DNA from: Trabulsiella guamensis ATCC 49490 | GTDB lineage: Bacteria; Pseudomonadota; Gammaproteobacteria; Enterobacterales; Enterobacteriaceae | Length of the DNA: 64,000 bases | Reading direction: 5' to 3' | Assembly: GCF_000734965.1 (NCBI RefSeq) | Contig: NZ_JMTB01000117.1 | Location: 62,001 to 126,000 of the forward strand | Part shown: piece by piece, positions 27,181 through 37,470 of the stretch | Layout: the number at the start of each line of letters is the position of its first letter | Numbering within the stretch: position 1 is the first letter of the stretch | Position numbers and translations under genes: made by a program | Notes under the pieces: model-generated | Seen by the model: only the letters and a program-made list of their open reading frames with translations | Told to the model about the DNA's origin: nothing | Databases searched by the model: none

Positions 27181-29817
27181 ATGATTCAAATTGATTTGCC
27201 GATGCTGGTTAACCGCCTTAATACCTTCACGAAACAGGCACTGGAGATGGCGGCGGCTGAGTGCATGAGTCAACAGGCAAGCGAAATTACGGTGAGCCAT
27301 GTATTACTGCAAATGCTTGCTATTCCGCGTAGCGATCTTCGTGTCATTGCTGAGCAGGCGGAAATCGCCACAGATATGCTGCGCCAGGCGCTGACAGTCG
27401 AAAACTATGCCACCACCCGGCAGGTAGACGCTTACCCGGCATTCTCCCCCATGTTGGTCGAGTGGCTAAAAGATGCGTGGTTGTTGGCTTCAGCGGAGAT
27501 GCAAATGACGGATCTCCGTGGAGGCGTCCTGTTACTGGCGCTTCTGCACACTCCGCAGCGTTATGTGTCTTCGCAGGCAGCAAGACTTTTGACGGCTATT
27601 AACCGCGATCGTCTGCAGCAGGATTTTAACCAATGGACACAGACCTCGGCAGAATCTGTCGTACTGCATGAGGGAGAGCATCCGTCTGTGATGACCACGA
27701 ATGGTGATGATAGCTTGCTTGCGCGTTATGCGAAAAACATGACTGCCGATGCCCGCCACGGCAGGCTTGATCCGGTTTTGTGCCGTGATAACGAAATCGA
27801 TCTGATGATCGATATTCTCTGTCGCCGTCGCAAAAATAACCCTGTGGTGGTTGGTGAGGCCGGTGTAGGGAAAAGTGCGCTAATTGAAGGGCTTGCTTTG
27901 CGGATCATCGCGGGAAGGGTGCCGGATAAACTGCGTGACACTGACATTATGACCCTGGACTTAGGAGCATTACAGGCCGGCGCATCGGTGAAAGGCGAGT
28001 TCGAAAAACGCTTTAAGGGGCTGATGGCGGAGGTGATTCAGTCACCCAAACCCATCATTTTATTTATCGACGAGGCGCATACTCTGATTGGGGCGGGTAA
28101 TCAGCAAGGCGGCCTGGATGTTTCGAATCTGCTGAAACCAGCGCTGGCTCGCGGTGAACTAAAAACCATTGCTGCCACGACATGGAGTGAATACAAAAAG
28201 TATTTCGAGAAAGATGCCGCTTTGTCACGCCGTTTCCAGCTTGTGAAGGTGAGTGAACCGAATGCCGCGGATGCAACTATCATTCTGCGCGGTCTTTCGG
28301 CCGTTTATGAACAATCCCATGGCGTGCTAATCGATGATGATGCCTTACAGGCTGCTGCAACGCTGAGTGAACGTTATCTTTCTGGTCGTCAGTTGCCGGA
28401 TAAAGCGATTGATGTGCTGGATACGGCTTGCGCCCGTGTCGCAATTAACCTCTCTTCACCACCGAAGCAAATTTCGGCGCTGAGCACAGAGTGTCATCAA
28501 TACGAAGCGGAAATTCGTCAGCTTGAACGAGAGATGCGCATCGGATTACGTACCGATGCATCACGCCTGGAAGCGCTTCACGAGCAGTATGAATCAACAC
28601 AACTGGCGTTACAGACGCTGGAAGACGCCTGGCATCAGCAGCAATCGCTGGTGCAGGAAATCATTGCATTACGCAAGACGCTGTTGAGCGATACAGAAGG
28701 TGCATCAAACATCGCTACCTCCGAGCAGCTGGTGACACTGACCGCGCAACTTAATACGTTACATGATGAACAGTGTCTGGTCTCACCGCACGTTGATAAA
28801 AAGCAAATCGCTGCGGTGATCGCTGAATGGACAGGTGTGCCGCTCAATCGCCTGTCGCAAAATGAAATGTCGGTGATTACAGATTTGCCCCAATGGTTGG
28901 GCAAAGTGATCAAAGGCCAGACCCTGGCGATTAGCCACCTCCATAAACATCTTTTAACTGCCCGGGCTGATTTACGCCGGCCAGGACGCCCGCTCGGCGC
29001 ATTCCTGTTAGTGGGGCCAAGCGGTGTGGGGAAAACTGAAACCGTACTGCAACTCGCGGATTTACTCTATGGAGGACGGCAGTACCTTACCACTATCAAC
29101 ATGTCGGAATTTCAGGAGAAACATACCGTCTCGAGATTAATCGGTTCTCCGCCAGGCTATGTCGGCTATGGCGAGGGGGGCGTGTTGACCGAGGCAATCC
29201 GGCAGAAACCGTATTCGGTGGTATTGCTCGATGAAGTTGAGAAAGCGCATCCGGATGTGCTCAATCTGTTTTATCAGGCATTCGACAAAGGCGAAATGGC
29301 AGATGGCGAAGGTCGTCTCATTGACTGCAAAAATATTCTTTTTTTCCTCACCTCTAATCTCGGATACCAGGTCATCGTTGAACGTGCTGAATCCCCGGAG
29401 ACTATATATGAAGCACTGTATCCGGTTCTGGCTGACTTCTTTAAACCGGCACTACTGGCACGCATGGAGGTAATCCCCTGGCTGCCGCTATCGAAGGAGA
29501 CCATCGCCACCATTATTGCGGCGAAGCTGGCTCGTCTGGACAGCGTATTGCGTTCTCGTTTTGGCTCCGAGGTTGAAATAACGCAGGCAGTAACAGATGA
29601 AATCATGCAGCGCGTAACACGTGGAGAGAATGGTGCCCGCATGCTGGAGTCGATCATCGACGGTGAAATGTTGCCGCCGCTGTCGCTTTTGCTATTGCAG
29701 AAAATGGCAGCTAATACGGCAATTGCCCGCATCCGGGTTTCTGCAAAAGACGGTACGTTTACCGCTGATATCGAAGATGCTGACATGCCAGAGCCGTTGA
29801 GCGAAGGTGCGTTATGA
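27181..29817 (+). CDS. clpV: T6SS sheath-recycling AAA+ ATPase ClpV (TssH)
   Basis: An 878-residue Hsp100/Clp ATPase. After the N-terminal Clp repeat domain come two AAA+ modules: the first with Walker [11 protein letters not shown] (from about residue 226) and Walker [10 protein letters not shown]; the second with Walker [10 protein letters not shown] (from about 612) and Walker [17 protein letters not shown] coiled-coil middle domain lies between. ClpV disassembles contracted TssBC sheaths. Its stop overlaps the next start by four bases; in the Vibrio vas cluster a sigma-54 activator gene (vasH) would stand here. Confidence 0.96.
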   Translation: MIQIDLPMLVNRLNTFTKQALEMAAAECMSQQASEITVSHVLLQMLAIPRSDLRVIAEQAEIATDMLRQALTVENYATTRQVDAYPAFSPMLVEWLKDAWLLASAEMQMTDLRGGVLLLALLHTPQRYVSSQAARLLTAINRDRLQQDFNQWTQTSAESVVLHEGEHPSVMTTNGDDSLLARYAKNMTADARHGRLDPVLCRDNEIDLMIDILCRRRKNNPVVVGEAGVGKSALIEGLALRIIAGRVPDKLRDTDIMTLDLGALQAGASVKGEFEKRFKGLMAEVIQSPKPIILFIDEAHTLIGAGNQQGGLDVSNLLKPALARGELKTIAATTWSEYKKYFEKDAALSRRFQLVKVSEPNAADATIILRGLSAVYEQSHGVLIDDDALQAAATLSERYLSGRQLPDKAIDVLDTACARVAINLSSPPKQISALSTECHQYEAEIRQLEREMRIGLRTDASRLEALHEQYESTQLALQTLEDAWHQQQSLVQEIIALRKTLLSDTEGASNIATSEQLVTLTAQLNTLHDEQCLVSPHVDKKQIAAVIAEWTGVPLNRLSQNEMSVITDLPQWLGKVIKGQTLAISHLHKHLLTARADLRRPGRPLGAFLLVGPSGVGKTETVLQLADLLYGGRQYLTTINMSEFQEKHTVSRLIGSPPGYVGYGEGGVLTEAIRQKPYSVVLLDEVEKAHPDVLNLFYQAFDKGEMADGEGRLIDCKNILFFLTSNLGYQVIVERAESPETIYEALYPVLADFFKPALLARMEVIPWLPLSKETIATIIAAKLARLDSVLRSRFGSEVEITQAVTDEIMQRVTRGENGARMLESIIDGEMLPPLSLLLLQKMAANTAIARIRVSAKDGTFTADIEDADMPEPLSEGAL

Positions 29818-30503
29818 GTGATGCCATTCGATGGTTGCTTAGCATGGTGTTGATAACGACACCGGTATTCGCCGGGAATGTGCCACCCGTTGAACCAGAC
29901 GGGCAGGCGACGTTACAAGCCATGAGTATCTGTCGGAAAGAGGCTGCTGCGCTGGAGCGTCTCGCTTGCTACGACCATGTTCTTACCCCTGAGCAAGAGA
30001 ATGATTTTGGTGGCGCACTGATTAAAGCACGTTATTCAGGGGAGGCATGGCAACGGGCTGTCGAGCAGGAGAAGCAGCGAATCGGCGCCACCACCACGCT
30101 ACTTGTCACGCAAACGGAAGGGGAGCGTCCTGTTGTGGTGATCACCACGCCAGCAATTGGCAACCTGCCACCGCGCCCTGTACTGATGTTCAGTTGCGTT
30201 GACAATATTACCCGTATGCAGGTGGCGCTGATGCAGGCGCGTAAAGAAAACGATATTCCCGTGGTACTGAATGTCGATGGACGTCAATTCCGCAGCCGCT
30301 GGTTTGTCCGGGAAAACGGCATGCTTCTGGAATCCAGTCGTGGGTTAGCGGGTATTGATGAGATCAAACAACTTTTCGGAGCAAAAGTATTCACCGTTGA
30401 TCTGGGTACTGAAGGTGCTGCCGGTAAGCTCACTTTTACTGTCGACGGGCTGTCGCAGGCGATTGCACCGCTACGGAAAACCTGCCACTGGGCCGGGGAA
30501 TAA
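29814..30503 (+). CDS. tagO: T6SS-associated protein VasI/TagO-like
   Basis: A 229-residue exported protein with an N-terminal signal-like segment (about residues 7-20, WLLSMVLITTPVFAG). The family pattern CRKEAAALERLACYDHV, with two cysteines, follows. VasI/TagO proteins accompany many T6SS clusters; in E. coli TagO-like factors are tied to membrane-complex assembly and sheath length control. It is coupled to clpV and lies 12 bases before tssA. Confidence 0.85.
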   Translation: MSDAIRWLLSMVLITTPVFAGNVPPVEPDGQATLQAMSICRKEAAALERLACYDHVLTPEQENDFGGALIKARYSGEAWQRAVEQEKQRIGATTTLLVTQTEGERPVVVITTPAIGNLPPRPVLMFSCVDNITRMQVALMQARKENDIPVVLNVDGRQFRSRWFVRENGMLLESSRGLAGIDEIKQLFGAKVFTVDLGTEGAAGKLTFTVDGLSQAIAPLRKTCHWAGE

Positions 30504-30515
30504 GGAGCGCACTCT

Positions 30516-31898
30516 ATGGATCTACACAACCCTGACATCTGGATTTCACACTTGCTTGAGGCGCTGCCGGAAGAGAAACAATCCTGCGCGCTGAGTGACG
30601 ACAATCCTCACTGGGAATTTATTGAGAGTGAAATCGTTAAGCTGGGGGCACTCGCGCATAATCAGCTTGATTTACCTGAGCTTCAACGCCATGGACTCCA
30701 GCTTTTGGCTTCAGAAAGTAAGGATGTACGTCTTCTGGCACATCTGTTGCGCACCCTACAGCATACTGGCGACCATCTTCTGGCCGTACGGCTTCTGGCG
30801 TTGTATGTCGAGCATTTCTGGCTGACTGCCTGGCCACAGAATGCTACGCAGAAGAAGCGGTTTGCCGATCAGATACTGAAACGTTTTGAGAAGGGGATTG
30901 ACGGGTTCACTACGGCTGCAAATGCAACACAGCGGGATGCATTACTGGGTGAGCTTGCCAGGCTGGCGCAACTCTGGCAAGCGCATGAAGCGTCAGCACT
31001 GGCGCAAGCAACTGATGAGCTGGCGATATTGTATCGACATGCTTTTCAGGATGCTGCACCGGCAACAGTAACAAGTCCAGCAGTTGCAACTCCTGTTGCA
31101 GCACAGCCTGGTGCTCCCATAGCACCCGCTCCGACTGTGAGTGTTAATAGCCACGATGATAAAGCCTGGCGCGAGACCTTGTTGAAGGTGGCAGAAATTC
31201 TTTGCGAACGTCACCCGGAGTCACCTCAGGGGTATCGCTTGCGCCGCCATGCGCTATGGCAATCCATTTCCAGCACACCGCAGTCTGAAGCTGATGGACG
31301 CACTCCGCTGGCAGCGGTTTCTGCAGACATGGTCGCAGACTACCAGAATCGATTGAATAATGCCGATATCACGCTCTGGCAGCAGGTGGAACAAAGCCTG
31401 TTGCGGGCACCATACTGGCTGGACGGTCACCATCTCTCTGCCCGTATCGCACAACAACTTGGACATACCGATATTGCAGACGCAATCCGTGATGAAGCGA
31501 GCCGCTTCCTGCAACGTCTGCCGGGTCTGTCAGCATTGAAATTCAGCGATCGCACTTTTTTTATTAACGATACCACCCGGCAGTGGCTGGAGAACATTCC
31601 TGTCGTAACACCGGCAACAGTCGAAATTTCAGCGAACGAAGATACCCGTCTGGTCTGGCAGTGTTTTGAAGAACAGGGGCTGGAAGCGGCCTTGCATTTG
31701 CTTGAACAGCAGCCCGAGGGCGAACTACGTACGCGGTTTTATCGTGAATGGCTTGGGGCTCAAATGCTTGAAGCCACCGGACTGAAACAACTGGCGCGCC
31801 AGCATTACGGCACATTGTATCAGTCAGCGTGCCATATTTCGCTGGCGGAGTGGGAACCTGCATTGCTGCAACATCTGGAAGAACAGATAAAAGAATAA
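30516..31898 (+). CDS. tssA: T6SS assembly cap protein TssA (VasJ type)
   Basis: A 460-residue TssA with an N-terminal ImpA domain (CALSDDNPHWEFIESEIVKL early on), an Ala/Pro/Thr-rich linker near residues 183-215 (an extended run of A, P, T and V) and a long C-terminal VasJ-type domain. TssA primes baseplate assembly and caps the growing sheath. It lies between vasI and tssM; vasL downstream shares its ImpA domain. Confidence 0.92.
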   Translation: MDLHNPDIWISHLLEALPEEKQSCALSDDNPHWEFIESEIVKLGALAHNQLDLPELQRHGLQLLASESKDVRLLAHLLRTLQHTGDHLLAVRLLALYVEHFWLTAWPQNATQKKRFADQILKRFEKGIDGFTTAANATQRDALLGELARLAQLWQAHEASALAQATDELAILYRHAFQDAAPATVTSPAVATPVAAQPGAPIAPAPTVSVNSHDDKAWRETLLKVAEILCERHPESPQGYRLRRHALWQSISSTPQSEADGRTPLAAVSADMVADYQNRLNNADITLWQQVEQSLLRAPYWLDGHHLSARIAQQLGHTDIADAIRDEASRFLQRLPGLSALKFSDRTFFINDTTRQWLENIPVVTPATVEISANEDTRLVWQCFEEQGLEAALHLLEQQPEGELRTRFYREWLGAQMLEATGLKQLARQHYGTLYQSACHISLAEWEPALLQHLEEQIKE

Positions 31899-31910
31899 CA
31901 AGGAGCTTTT

Positions 31911-34900
31911 GTGTTCAGAATACCGACGCCCCGCATTTTTACCGGGCTGAAATCATTGTTCAGGCCAGCAATGCCCCGACTGACCGTGTCCGCAGGCTGG
32001 TTGCTGGCACTGGCATGGATTTTTCTACTGGTATGGATTTGGTGGAAGGGCCCAGCGTGGACGCTGTATGGCGAGTCATGGCTTAAACCGCTGACGAATC
32101 GCTGGCTGGCGACGGCGATATGGGGGCTGATAATGCTGGTGTGGCTCACGGTAAGAGTCATGAAGCGACTGCAACAGATAGAAAAGCAGCAGAAGGAACA
32201 ACGTCAGGAGGCGCAGGATCCGCTGGTCCAGGAGATTAACTATCAACAACGTTATCTGGATCGCTGGCTGTTGCGTTTTCAACGTCATCTTGATAGCCGA
32301 CATTATCTGTGGCAACGCCCATGGTACATGGTTATTGGGCCGCGCCAGAGTGGTAAAACCACACTAGTCAGGGAAGGATTCCCGTCCGATATTCTCTATA
32401 CCCCGGAGAGTTCGCGTAGTGCAGAACAGCGAGTGGCTATTACGCCACATGTTGGCAAACAAGCTGTCATTTTTGACATTGACGGTGTGCTAATTGCGAG
32501 CGGAGATGATGACCTGTTACAACGTCGATTGCGGGAACACTGGCTGGGCTGGTTGTTGCAACAACGAGCGCGCCAGCCGCTCAACGGCATTATCCTGACG
32601 ATCGATCTCACCGATTTGTTGACGGCCAATAAAGTCCGTCGGGAGCAGCTTTTACAGTTGCTCCGCAGTCGTTTCCAGGAGGTTCGCCAACAACTTCACT
32701 GTCGGTTGCCCGTCTACCTCGTGCTGACGAAACTGGATTTGTTGTCGGGGTTTTCTGCGCTATTTCAGGCAGTTGAAAAAAAAGATCGCGATACTGTTCT
32801 TGGCGTAACGTTTACCCGAAACGCCCATGAAAAAGATGCGTGGCGAACGGAACTGAATGATTTCTGGCAGGAGTGGGGGCAACAAATGAACCATGCTCTG
32901 GCGGATCGTATGCTTGCGCAAAGCAGTGCAACGCAGCGCAGTTCTCTGTTCAGTTTTTCACGCCAAATGCAGGGGGCAGGCACTCAGCTGACAACGCTCA
33001 TTGACGGTTTACTCGATGGTGAAGGTAACGATGTCATGCTGCGTGGTGTTTATCTCACCTCTTCGGCACAGCGCGGTCAGGTGGATGATATTTTCACGCA
33101 GTCTGCTGCCCGGCAATATGGCCTTGGCAGCCGTTCTCTTACGGCCTGGCCGCTGGTGGAAAGCTCGCCTTATTTTACCCGTATGCTTTTCCCTCAGGTA
33201 TTACTGGCAGAACCTAATCTTGCGGGTGAAAACAGCGTCTGGCTAGCAGAGTATCGCCGCCGTCTCTCCTGGTTCTCGGTAGCCGGTGGTGTGGTGATGC
33301 TGGCGCTGATTGGCGGCTGGCATCATTACTACAACAGTAACTATGACGCGGGTGTCACTGTGCTCAGACAGGCGAAATCCTTTATGGCGATCCCGCCTCC
33401 GCAGGGCGGGGACGACAATGGAAACCTGCAACTTCCACTGCTTAATCCGTTACGTGATGCGACGCTTGCTTATGGTGACTGGGGTGATCATAACCGGTTA
33501 GCGGATATGGGGCTGTATCAGGGAACGCGCATTGGTCCCTATGTCGAACAGACGTATTTGCAACTACTGGCGCAGCGTTATATGCCCGCAGTACTTAATG
33601 GTCTGGTGAATGATCTAAACAACGCCCCGCCTGAAAGTGAAGAGAAGCTCGCCGTATTACGTGTCATTCGTATGCTGGAAGATAAAAGCGGACGAAATAA
33701 CGCGGTGGTGAAACAGTACATGGCGAAGCGCTGGAGCGAAAAATTTCATGGCCAGCGTGATGTTCAGGTGCAACTTATGTCGCATCTGGACTATGCGCTT
33801 AATCGTACGGACTGGCATACACAGCGACTGGCGGGGGATGGCGATGCTATCAGCCGCTGGGCGCCTTATGGGAAGCCGGTGGTTGCAGCACAGAAAGAGC
33901 TCAGCAAACTACCTGTATATCAGCGGGTTTATCAAAGTCTGAAAACCCGCGCTCAGGGTGTGTTACCCGCCGATCTTAACCTTCGGGATCAGACTGGCGC
34001 CGCGTTCGATCGGATTTTTATCGCCGGCGATGACGCAAAACTCATCATCCCGCAATTTCTTACCCGCTATGGTCTGCAAAATTACTTCGTGAAACAGCGG
34101 GATGAGCTTATTGAACTCACTGCAATGGATTCTTGGGTACTCAATCTGACACATAGTGTCAGTTACAGCGATGCAGACAGAGAGGAGATCCAACGACAGC
34201 TGACAGAACAATATCTGAGCGATTATATCGCCACCTGGCGAGCCGGTATGGATAACCTGAATGTTCTTGACTATGAATCTGTGCCAGAGATGACAGATGC
34301 GCTGGAGCAAATTATCAGTGGTGATCAGCCTTTCCAGCGGATACTGGTGACGCTTCGTGATAATACACAACCTACCCGGCTTTCTGAGAAACTCGATGAA
34401 AAAGCCAGAGACGCATTACAGGCAGAGCCGGACTACCGCCTGTTGACTCGCCTTGGGCAGGAGTTTTCGGCAGAAAACAGCACGCTGGCAGAACAGAAGG
34501 AAAAAGCCAGTACCTTACAGGCTGTCTATCAGCAACTGACAGAACTCCATCGCTATTTGCTGGCGATACAAAATGCACCGGTACCAGGTAAATCAGCATT
34601 AAAAGCCGTACAGTTGCGGTTGGACCAAAACAGCAGCGATCCGATTTTTGCAACCCGACAACTGGCTAAAAACCTGCCCGCACCGCTAAACCGGTGGGTG
34701 GGTAAACTGGCGGATCAGGCCTGGCACGTTGTCATGGTGGAAGCAGTTCATTATATGGAACTGGACTGGCGTGACAATGTCGTGGAAACCTTTAACACTC
34801 AGTTGGCTGATAAATACCCCTTTAATCCGCAGGCCAAAGAAGATGCCTCGCTTGATGCGTTTGAACGGTTCTTTAAGCCCGATGGTGTTCTGGATACGTT

Positions 34901-35438
34901 TTATCAGCAGAACCTGAAGCTGTTTATTGAAAACGATCTGAGCCGGGATGACGACGATAACGTGATTATTCGTGAAGATATCCTCAGCCAGCTAGATGCA
35001 GCGCAGAAAATTCGTGACATTTTCTTTAGTCGCCAGAATGGATTAGGCGCGCAATTTGCGGTGGAAACTGTGGCGTTGTCGGGTAACAAGCGGCGCAGCG
35101 TACTTAATCTTGATGGTCAACTGGTGGACTATTCGCAGGGGCGTAATTATACCGCACATCTGGTCTGGCCGAATAACATGCGTGAAGGAAACGAGAGCAA
35201 GTTGACGTTAATAAGTGCCAATGGCAGCGCACCGCGCAGTATAACTTATAGTGGCCCGTGGGCGCAGTTCAGACTACTTGGCGCTGGGCAGCTAACTGGC
35301 GTACAGGAAGGAACATTCACGGTTCGCTTCAATGTCGATGGTGGGTATATGATTTACCGTGTACATACAGACACAGAAGACAATCCCTTTACCGGAGGGT
35401 TGTTCAGCCATTTTCGCTTACCGGATACGTTGTACTAA
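31911..35438 (+). CDS. tssM: T6SS inner-membrane core protein TssM (IcmF/VasK)
   Basis: An 1175-residue IcmF-family protein, full length. Two membrane helices lie near residues 28-46 and 65-82, a third near 450-470. The cytoplasmic NTPase-like domain has Walker A GPRQSGKTTL from residue 143, followed by VIFDIDGVL. The long periplasmic C-terminal region contacts TssJ. The start is GTG at 31911, after AAGGAG. It forms the envelope-spanning complex with TssJ and TssL. Confidence 0.95.
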   Translation: MFRIPTPRIFTGLKSLFRPAMPRLTVSAGWLLALAWIFLLVWIWWKGPAWTLYGESWLKPLTNRWLATAIWGLIMLVWLTVRVMKRLQQIEKQQKEQRQEAQDPLVQEINYQQRYLDRWLLRFQRHLDSRHYLWQRPWYMVIGPRQSGKTTLVREGFPSDILYTPESSRSAEQRVAITPHVGKQAVIFDIDGVLIASGDDDLLQRRLREHWLGWLLQQRARQPLNGIILTIDLTDLLTANKVRREQLLQLLRSRFQEVRQQLHCRLPVYLVLTKLDLLSGFSALFQAVEKKDRDTVLGVTFTRNAHEKDAWRTELNDFWQEWGQQMNHALADRMLAQSSATQRSSLFSFSRQMQGAGTQLTTLIDGLLDGEGNDVMLRGVYLTSSAQRGQVDDIFTQSAARQYGLGSRSLTAWPLVESSPYFTRMLFPQVLLAEPNLAGENSVWLAEYRRRLSWFSVAGGVVMLALIGGWHHYYNSNYDAGVTVLRQAKSFMAIPPPQGGDDNGNLQLPLLNPLRDATLAYGDWGDHNRLADMGLYQGTRIGPYVEQTYLQLLAQRYMPAVLNGLVNDLNNAPPESEEKLAVLRVIRMLEDKSGRNNAVVKQYMAKRWSEKFHGQRDVQVQLMSHLDYALNRTDWHTQRLAGDGDAISRWAPYGKPVVAAQKELSKLPVYQRVYQSLKTRAQGVLPADLNLRDQTGAAFDRIFIAGDDAKLIIPQFLTRYGLQNYFVKQRDELIELTAMDSWVLNLTHSVSYSDADREEIQRQLTEQYLSDYIATWRAGMDNLNVLDYESVPEMTDALEQIISGDQPFQRILVTLRDNTQPTRLSEKLDEKARDALQAEPDYRLLTRLGQEFSAENSTLAEQKEKASTLQAVYQQLTELHRYLLAIQNAPVPGKSALKAVQLRLDQNSSDPIFATRQLAKNLPAPLNRWVGKLADQAWHVVMVEAVHYMELDWRDNVVETFNTQLADKYPFNPQAKEDASLDAFERFFKPDGVLDTFYQQNLKLFIENDLSRDDDDNVIIREDILSQLDAAQKIRDIFFSRQNGLGAQFAVETVALSGNKRRSVLNLDGQLVDYSQGRNYTAHLVWPNNMREGNESKLTLISANGSAPRSITYSGPWAQFRLLGAGQLTGVQEGTFTVRFNVDGGYMIYRVHTDTEDNPFTGGLFSHFRLPDTLY

Positions 35439-35448
35439 ACAAAACATC

Positions 35449-35482
35449 CGTCCCGGAAGAGTAATCCGGTGCGGTTTTTATA
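35449..35482 (+). terminator. terminator-like hairpin after tssM
   Basis: Imperfect 9-bp stem CCGTCCCGG / CCGGTGCGG (one mismatch, one wobble) with a nine-base loop, followed by five T. It may reduce read-through into the downstream hcp-like gene. Confidence 0.6.
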
Positions 35483-35517
35483 TCTACCTTGAATATTTAT
35501 GATCATAAGGGATTGTC

Positions 35518-35997
35518 ATGGCGAATATTATTTATTTAACACTCAACGGGCAAATGCAAGGATTAATTTCAGCTGGGTGTTCCTCTCTGGATTCAATCGG
35601 CAATAAAGCACAACTGAGTCATCGCGATCAAATCATGGTTCTGGCACTCACTCACGGATTAACTCGCCAGCAGAATGTTAATCATCAGGCATTGAGACTG
35701 GTTAAACCGGTTGATAAGTCGTCGCCCCTGCTGGGAAAGGCCATAAATGAAAATGAAGCGTTAAGTTGTGATTTCAGTTTTTATCGCACCAATCGGACAG
35801 GCCTGAATGAATGTTATTATAGGCTTAAATTAACAAATGCCAGAATCTCCAGTATTCAACTACACAATCCTCATACTATCGATGACAGTGAGGGGCAACC
35901 GGAAGAGTCTATAGATCTTACATATGAATCCATTAGCTGGGAGCATTGTACTGCGGGTACAAGTGCTTACAGCCTGTGGAGTGAGCGTATATTCTAA
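35518..35997 (+). CDS. second Hcp-family protein of the T6SS cluster
   Basis: A 159-residue Hcp-like protein: MANIIYLTLNGQMQGLISAG at the start and the signature ISWEHCTAGTSAYSLW at the end. It differs strongly from the divergent Hcp at 16870 and carries more basic and polar residues in the middle. Hcp paralogues can form the tube, act as effector carriers or be export-specific variants. It is set between tssM and vasL with its own upstream hairpin, so it may be expressed independently. Confidence 0.88.
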   Translation: MANIIYLTLNGQMQGLISAGCSSLDSIGNKAQLSHRDQIMVLALTHGLTRQQNVNHQALRLVKPVDKSSPLLGKAINENEALSCDFSFYRTNRTGLNECYYRLKLTNARISSIQLHNPHTIDDSEGQPEESIDLTYESISWEHCTAGTSAYSLWSERIF

Positions 35998-36144
35998 ACG
36001 CTGCATCCAAAAGAAATACTGAAATGAAACAATATTATGACTGATTCCATTTTGTAAAGACGTCAGTAATATGCAAACCATTTGGGTAGCACTTCAGAAA
36101 ATAAACGCTTTCAATCCTTGAATAGTCTATTGAGTAAAGAAAAA

Positions 36145-37470
36145 ATGAATATATCTGCCGATACTCAGACAATTACTACGGGTCGTGATCCTCGCGGTCT
36201 TGCGGAATTCAGTGCCATTCGTGAGGAGATCAACAAAGCCAGCCATCCTTCGCAGCCGGAAATGAACTGGAGACTGATTGAATCACTGGCACTGAGCATT
36301 TTCAAATCCAACGGTGTGGATTTGCATACTGCGGCCTGGTACACGCTGGCACGGACCCGTACACAAGGCCTGGCCGGGTTTTGTGAAGGTGCAGAATTGA
36401 TGGCGGCGATGATAAGCCATGAATGGGAAACGTTCTGGCCACAAAGTGGGGTAGCCAGAACAGAAATGCTCGACTGGTTTAATACCCGTACCGGCAATAT
36501 CTTGCGCCAGCAACTGTCTTTTTCTGACGCCGATCTTCCTTTGATGTATCGCGTGGAACGGGCACTGCAGGTGATTTGCGATAAGCTACAGCAAGTGGAA
36601 CTCAAGCGCGTTCCGCGCGTGGAAAACCTGCTTTATTTTGTCCAGAACACACGAAAACGCTACGAGCCACAGCCGAAATCGACCGTGACAGATAAAACGG
36701 AAATGACGACCGTTCGCACGTTGATCTACCAGCCGGAAAGCATAGAAACTGATTCGATGATTTCTTTGCCAGAACTACCAGAAATGAAAGTTACTGTGCA
36801 TCGTGGCGTGATGGAGGATTCAGCCTCTGAGGCAAGTCCTGTCGGCCTCCTGAAAGGTTTTTTTGCCGGTGTGATCTGTTCTGTGGCCGTCGCTACTGCT
36901 CTCTGGTGGTGGTGGGTTTATCCCATACAGCAACAGAACAATCGGGTGCGTGATGTCACATCGGGAATGTCAGCTATCTGGCTGGCGTCGCCGACGCTTA
37001 CTGACTATGATGCGCAACTCAGGAAACTGCTCAGCGCTTCCCCTTTACAGCAACTGGAAGTTGGCGAACAAATGACACGCATCGCTGATGGTCACTGGCC
37101 GGAAAGTCTGCAGCAGCAACAAGCCACCCGAAAATGGAATGAGGCGCTGAAAACCCGGGCGGCAGGCAGTCCGTCGCTGCATGGCTGGCAGCAAACGCGG
37201 ACTGATTTGCGGGCATTCGCCGAATTGTTGCTACAACGGGAGCAGAATAAAGAAGGTCTCACGCTCTCGCATATTAAAACCGTGATCTATCAGGCCGAGA
37301 GGATGCTGAATCAGGAGGTTCCACTGGAGTATTTGCTGACGCAATATGAAGAGTGCCGTGCTCATGGTGAAAATACCGATCTACTCAAAAAACAAATTAA
37401 CGAACGGGTCGATGGTGTGATAAGCCGCTGGTGGCTACTCACAAACGAGCCAGCAGCGGCAGCAGAATAA
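36145..37470 (+). CDS. vasL: T6SS protein VasL (ImpA domain plus membrane helix)
   Basis: A 441-residue protein with an N-terminal ImpA domain (DPRGLAEFSAIREEINKA) as in TssA, one membrane helix near residues 235-257 (LKGFFAGVICSVAVATALWW) and a periplasmic or coiled C-terminal region. This is the VasL layout known from Vibrio-type clusters. I choose the ATG at 36145; the longer frame would need a TTG at 36082. It is the last plus-strand gene of the T6SS and abuts the convergent lipoprotein gene with no gap. Confidence 0.85.
   Translation: MNISADTQTITTGRDPRGLAEFSAIREEINKASHPSQPEMNWRLIESLALSIFKSNGVDLHTAAWYTLARTRTQGLAGFCEGAELMAAMISHEWETFWPQSGVARTEMLDWFNTRTGNILRQQLSFSDADLPLMYRVERALQVICDKLQQVELKRVPRVENLLYFVQNTRKRYEPQPKSTVTDKTEMTTVRTLIYQPESIETDSMISLPELPEMKVTVHRGVMEDSASEASPVGLLKGFFAGVICSVAVATALWWWWVYPIQQQNNRVRDVTSGMSAIWLASPTLTDYDAQLRKLLSASPLQQLEVGEQMTRIADGHWPESLQQQQATRKWNEALKTRAAGSPSLHGWQQTRTDLRAFAELLLQREQNKEGLTLSHIKTVIYQAERMLNQEVPLEYLLTQYEECRAHGENTDLLKKQINERVDGVISRWWLLTNEPAAAAE

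Noticed and set aside
36082..36144. Longer vasL with a TTG start
   Set aside because: TTG is rare, and the added 21 residues lie before the ImpA domain; the ATG at 36145 has an adequate ribosome site.
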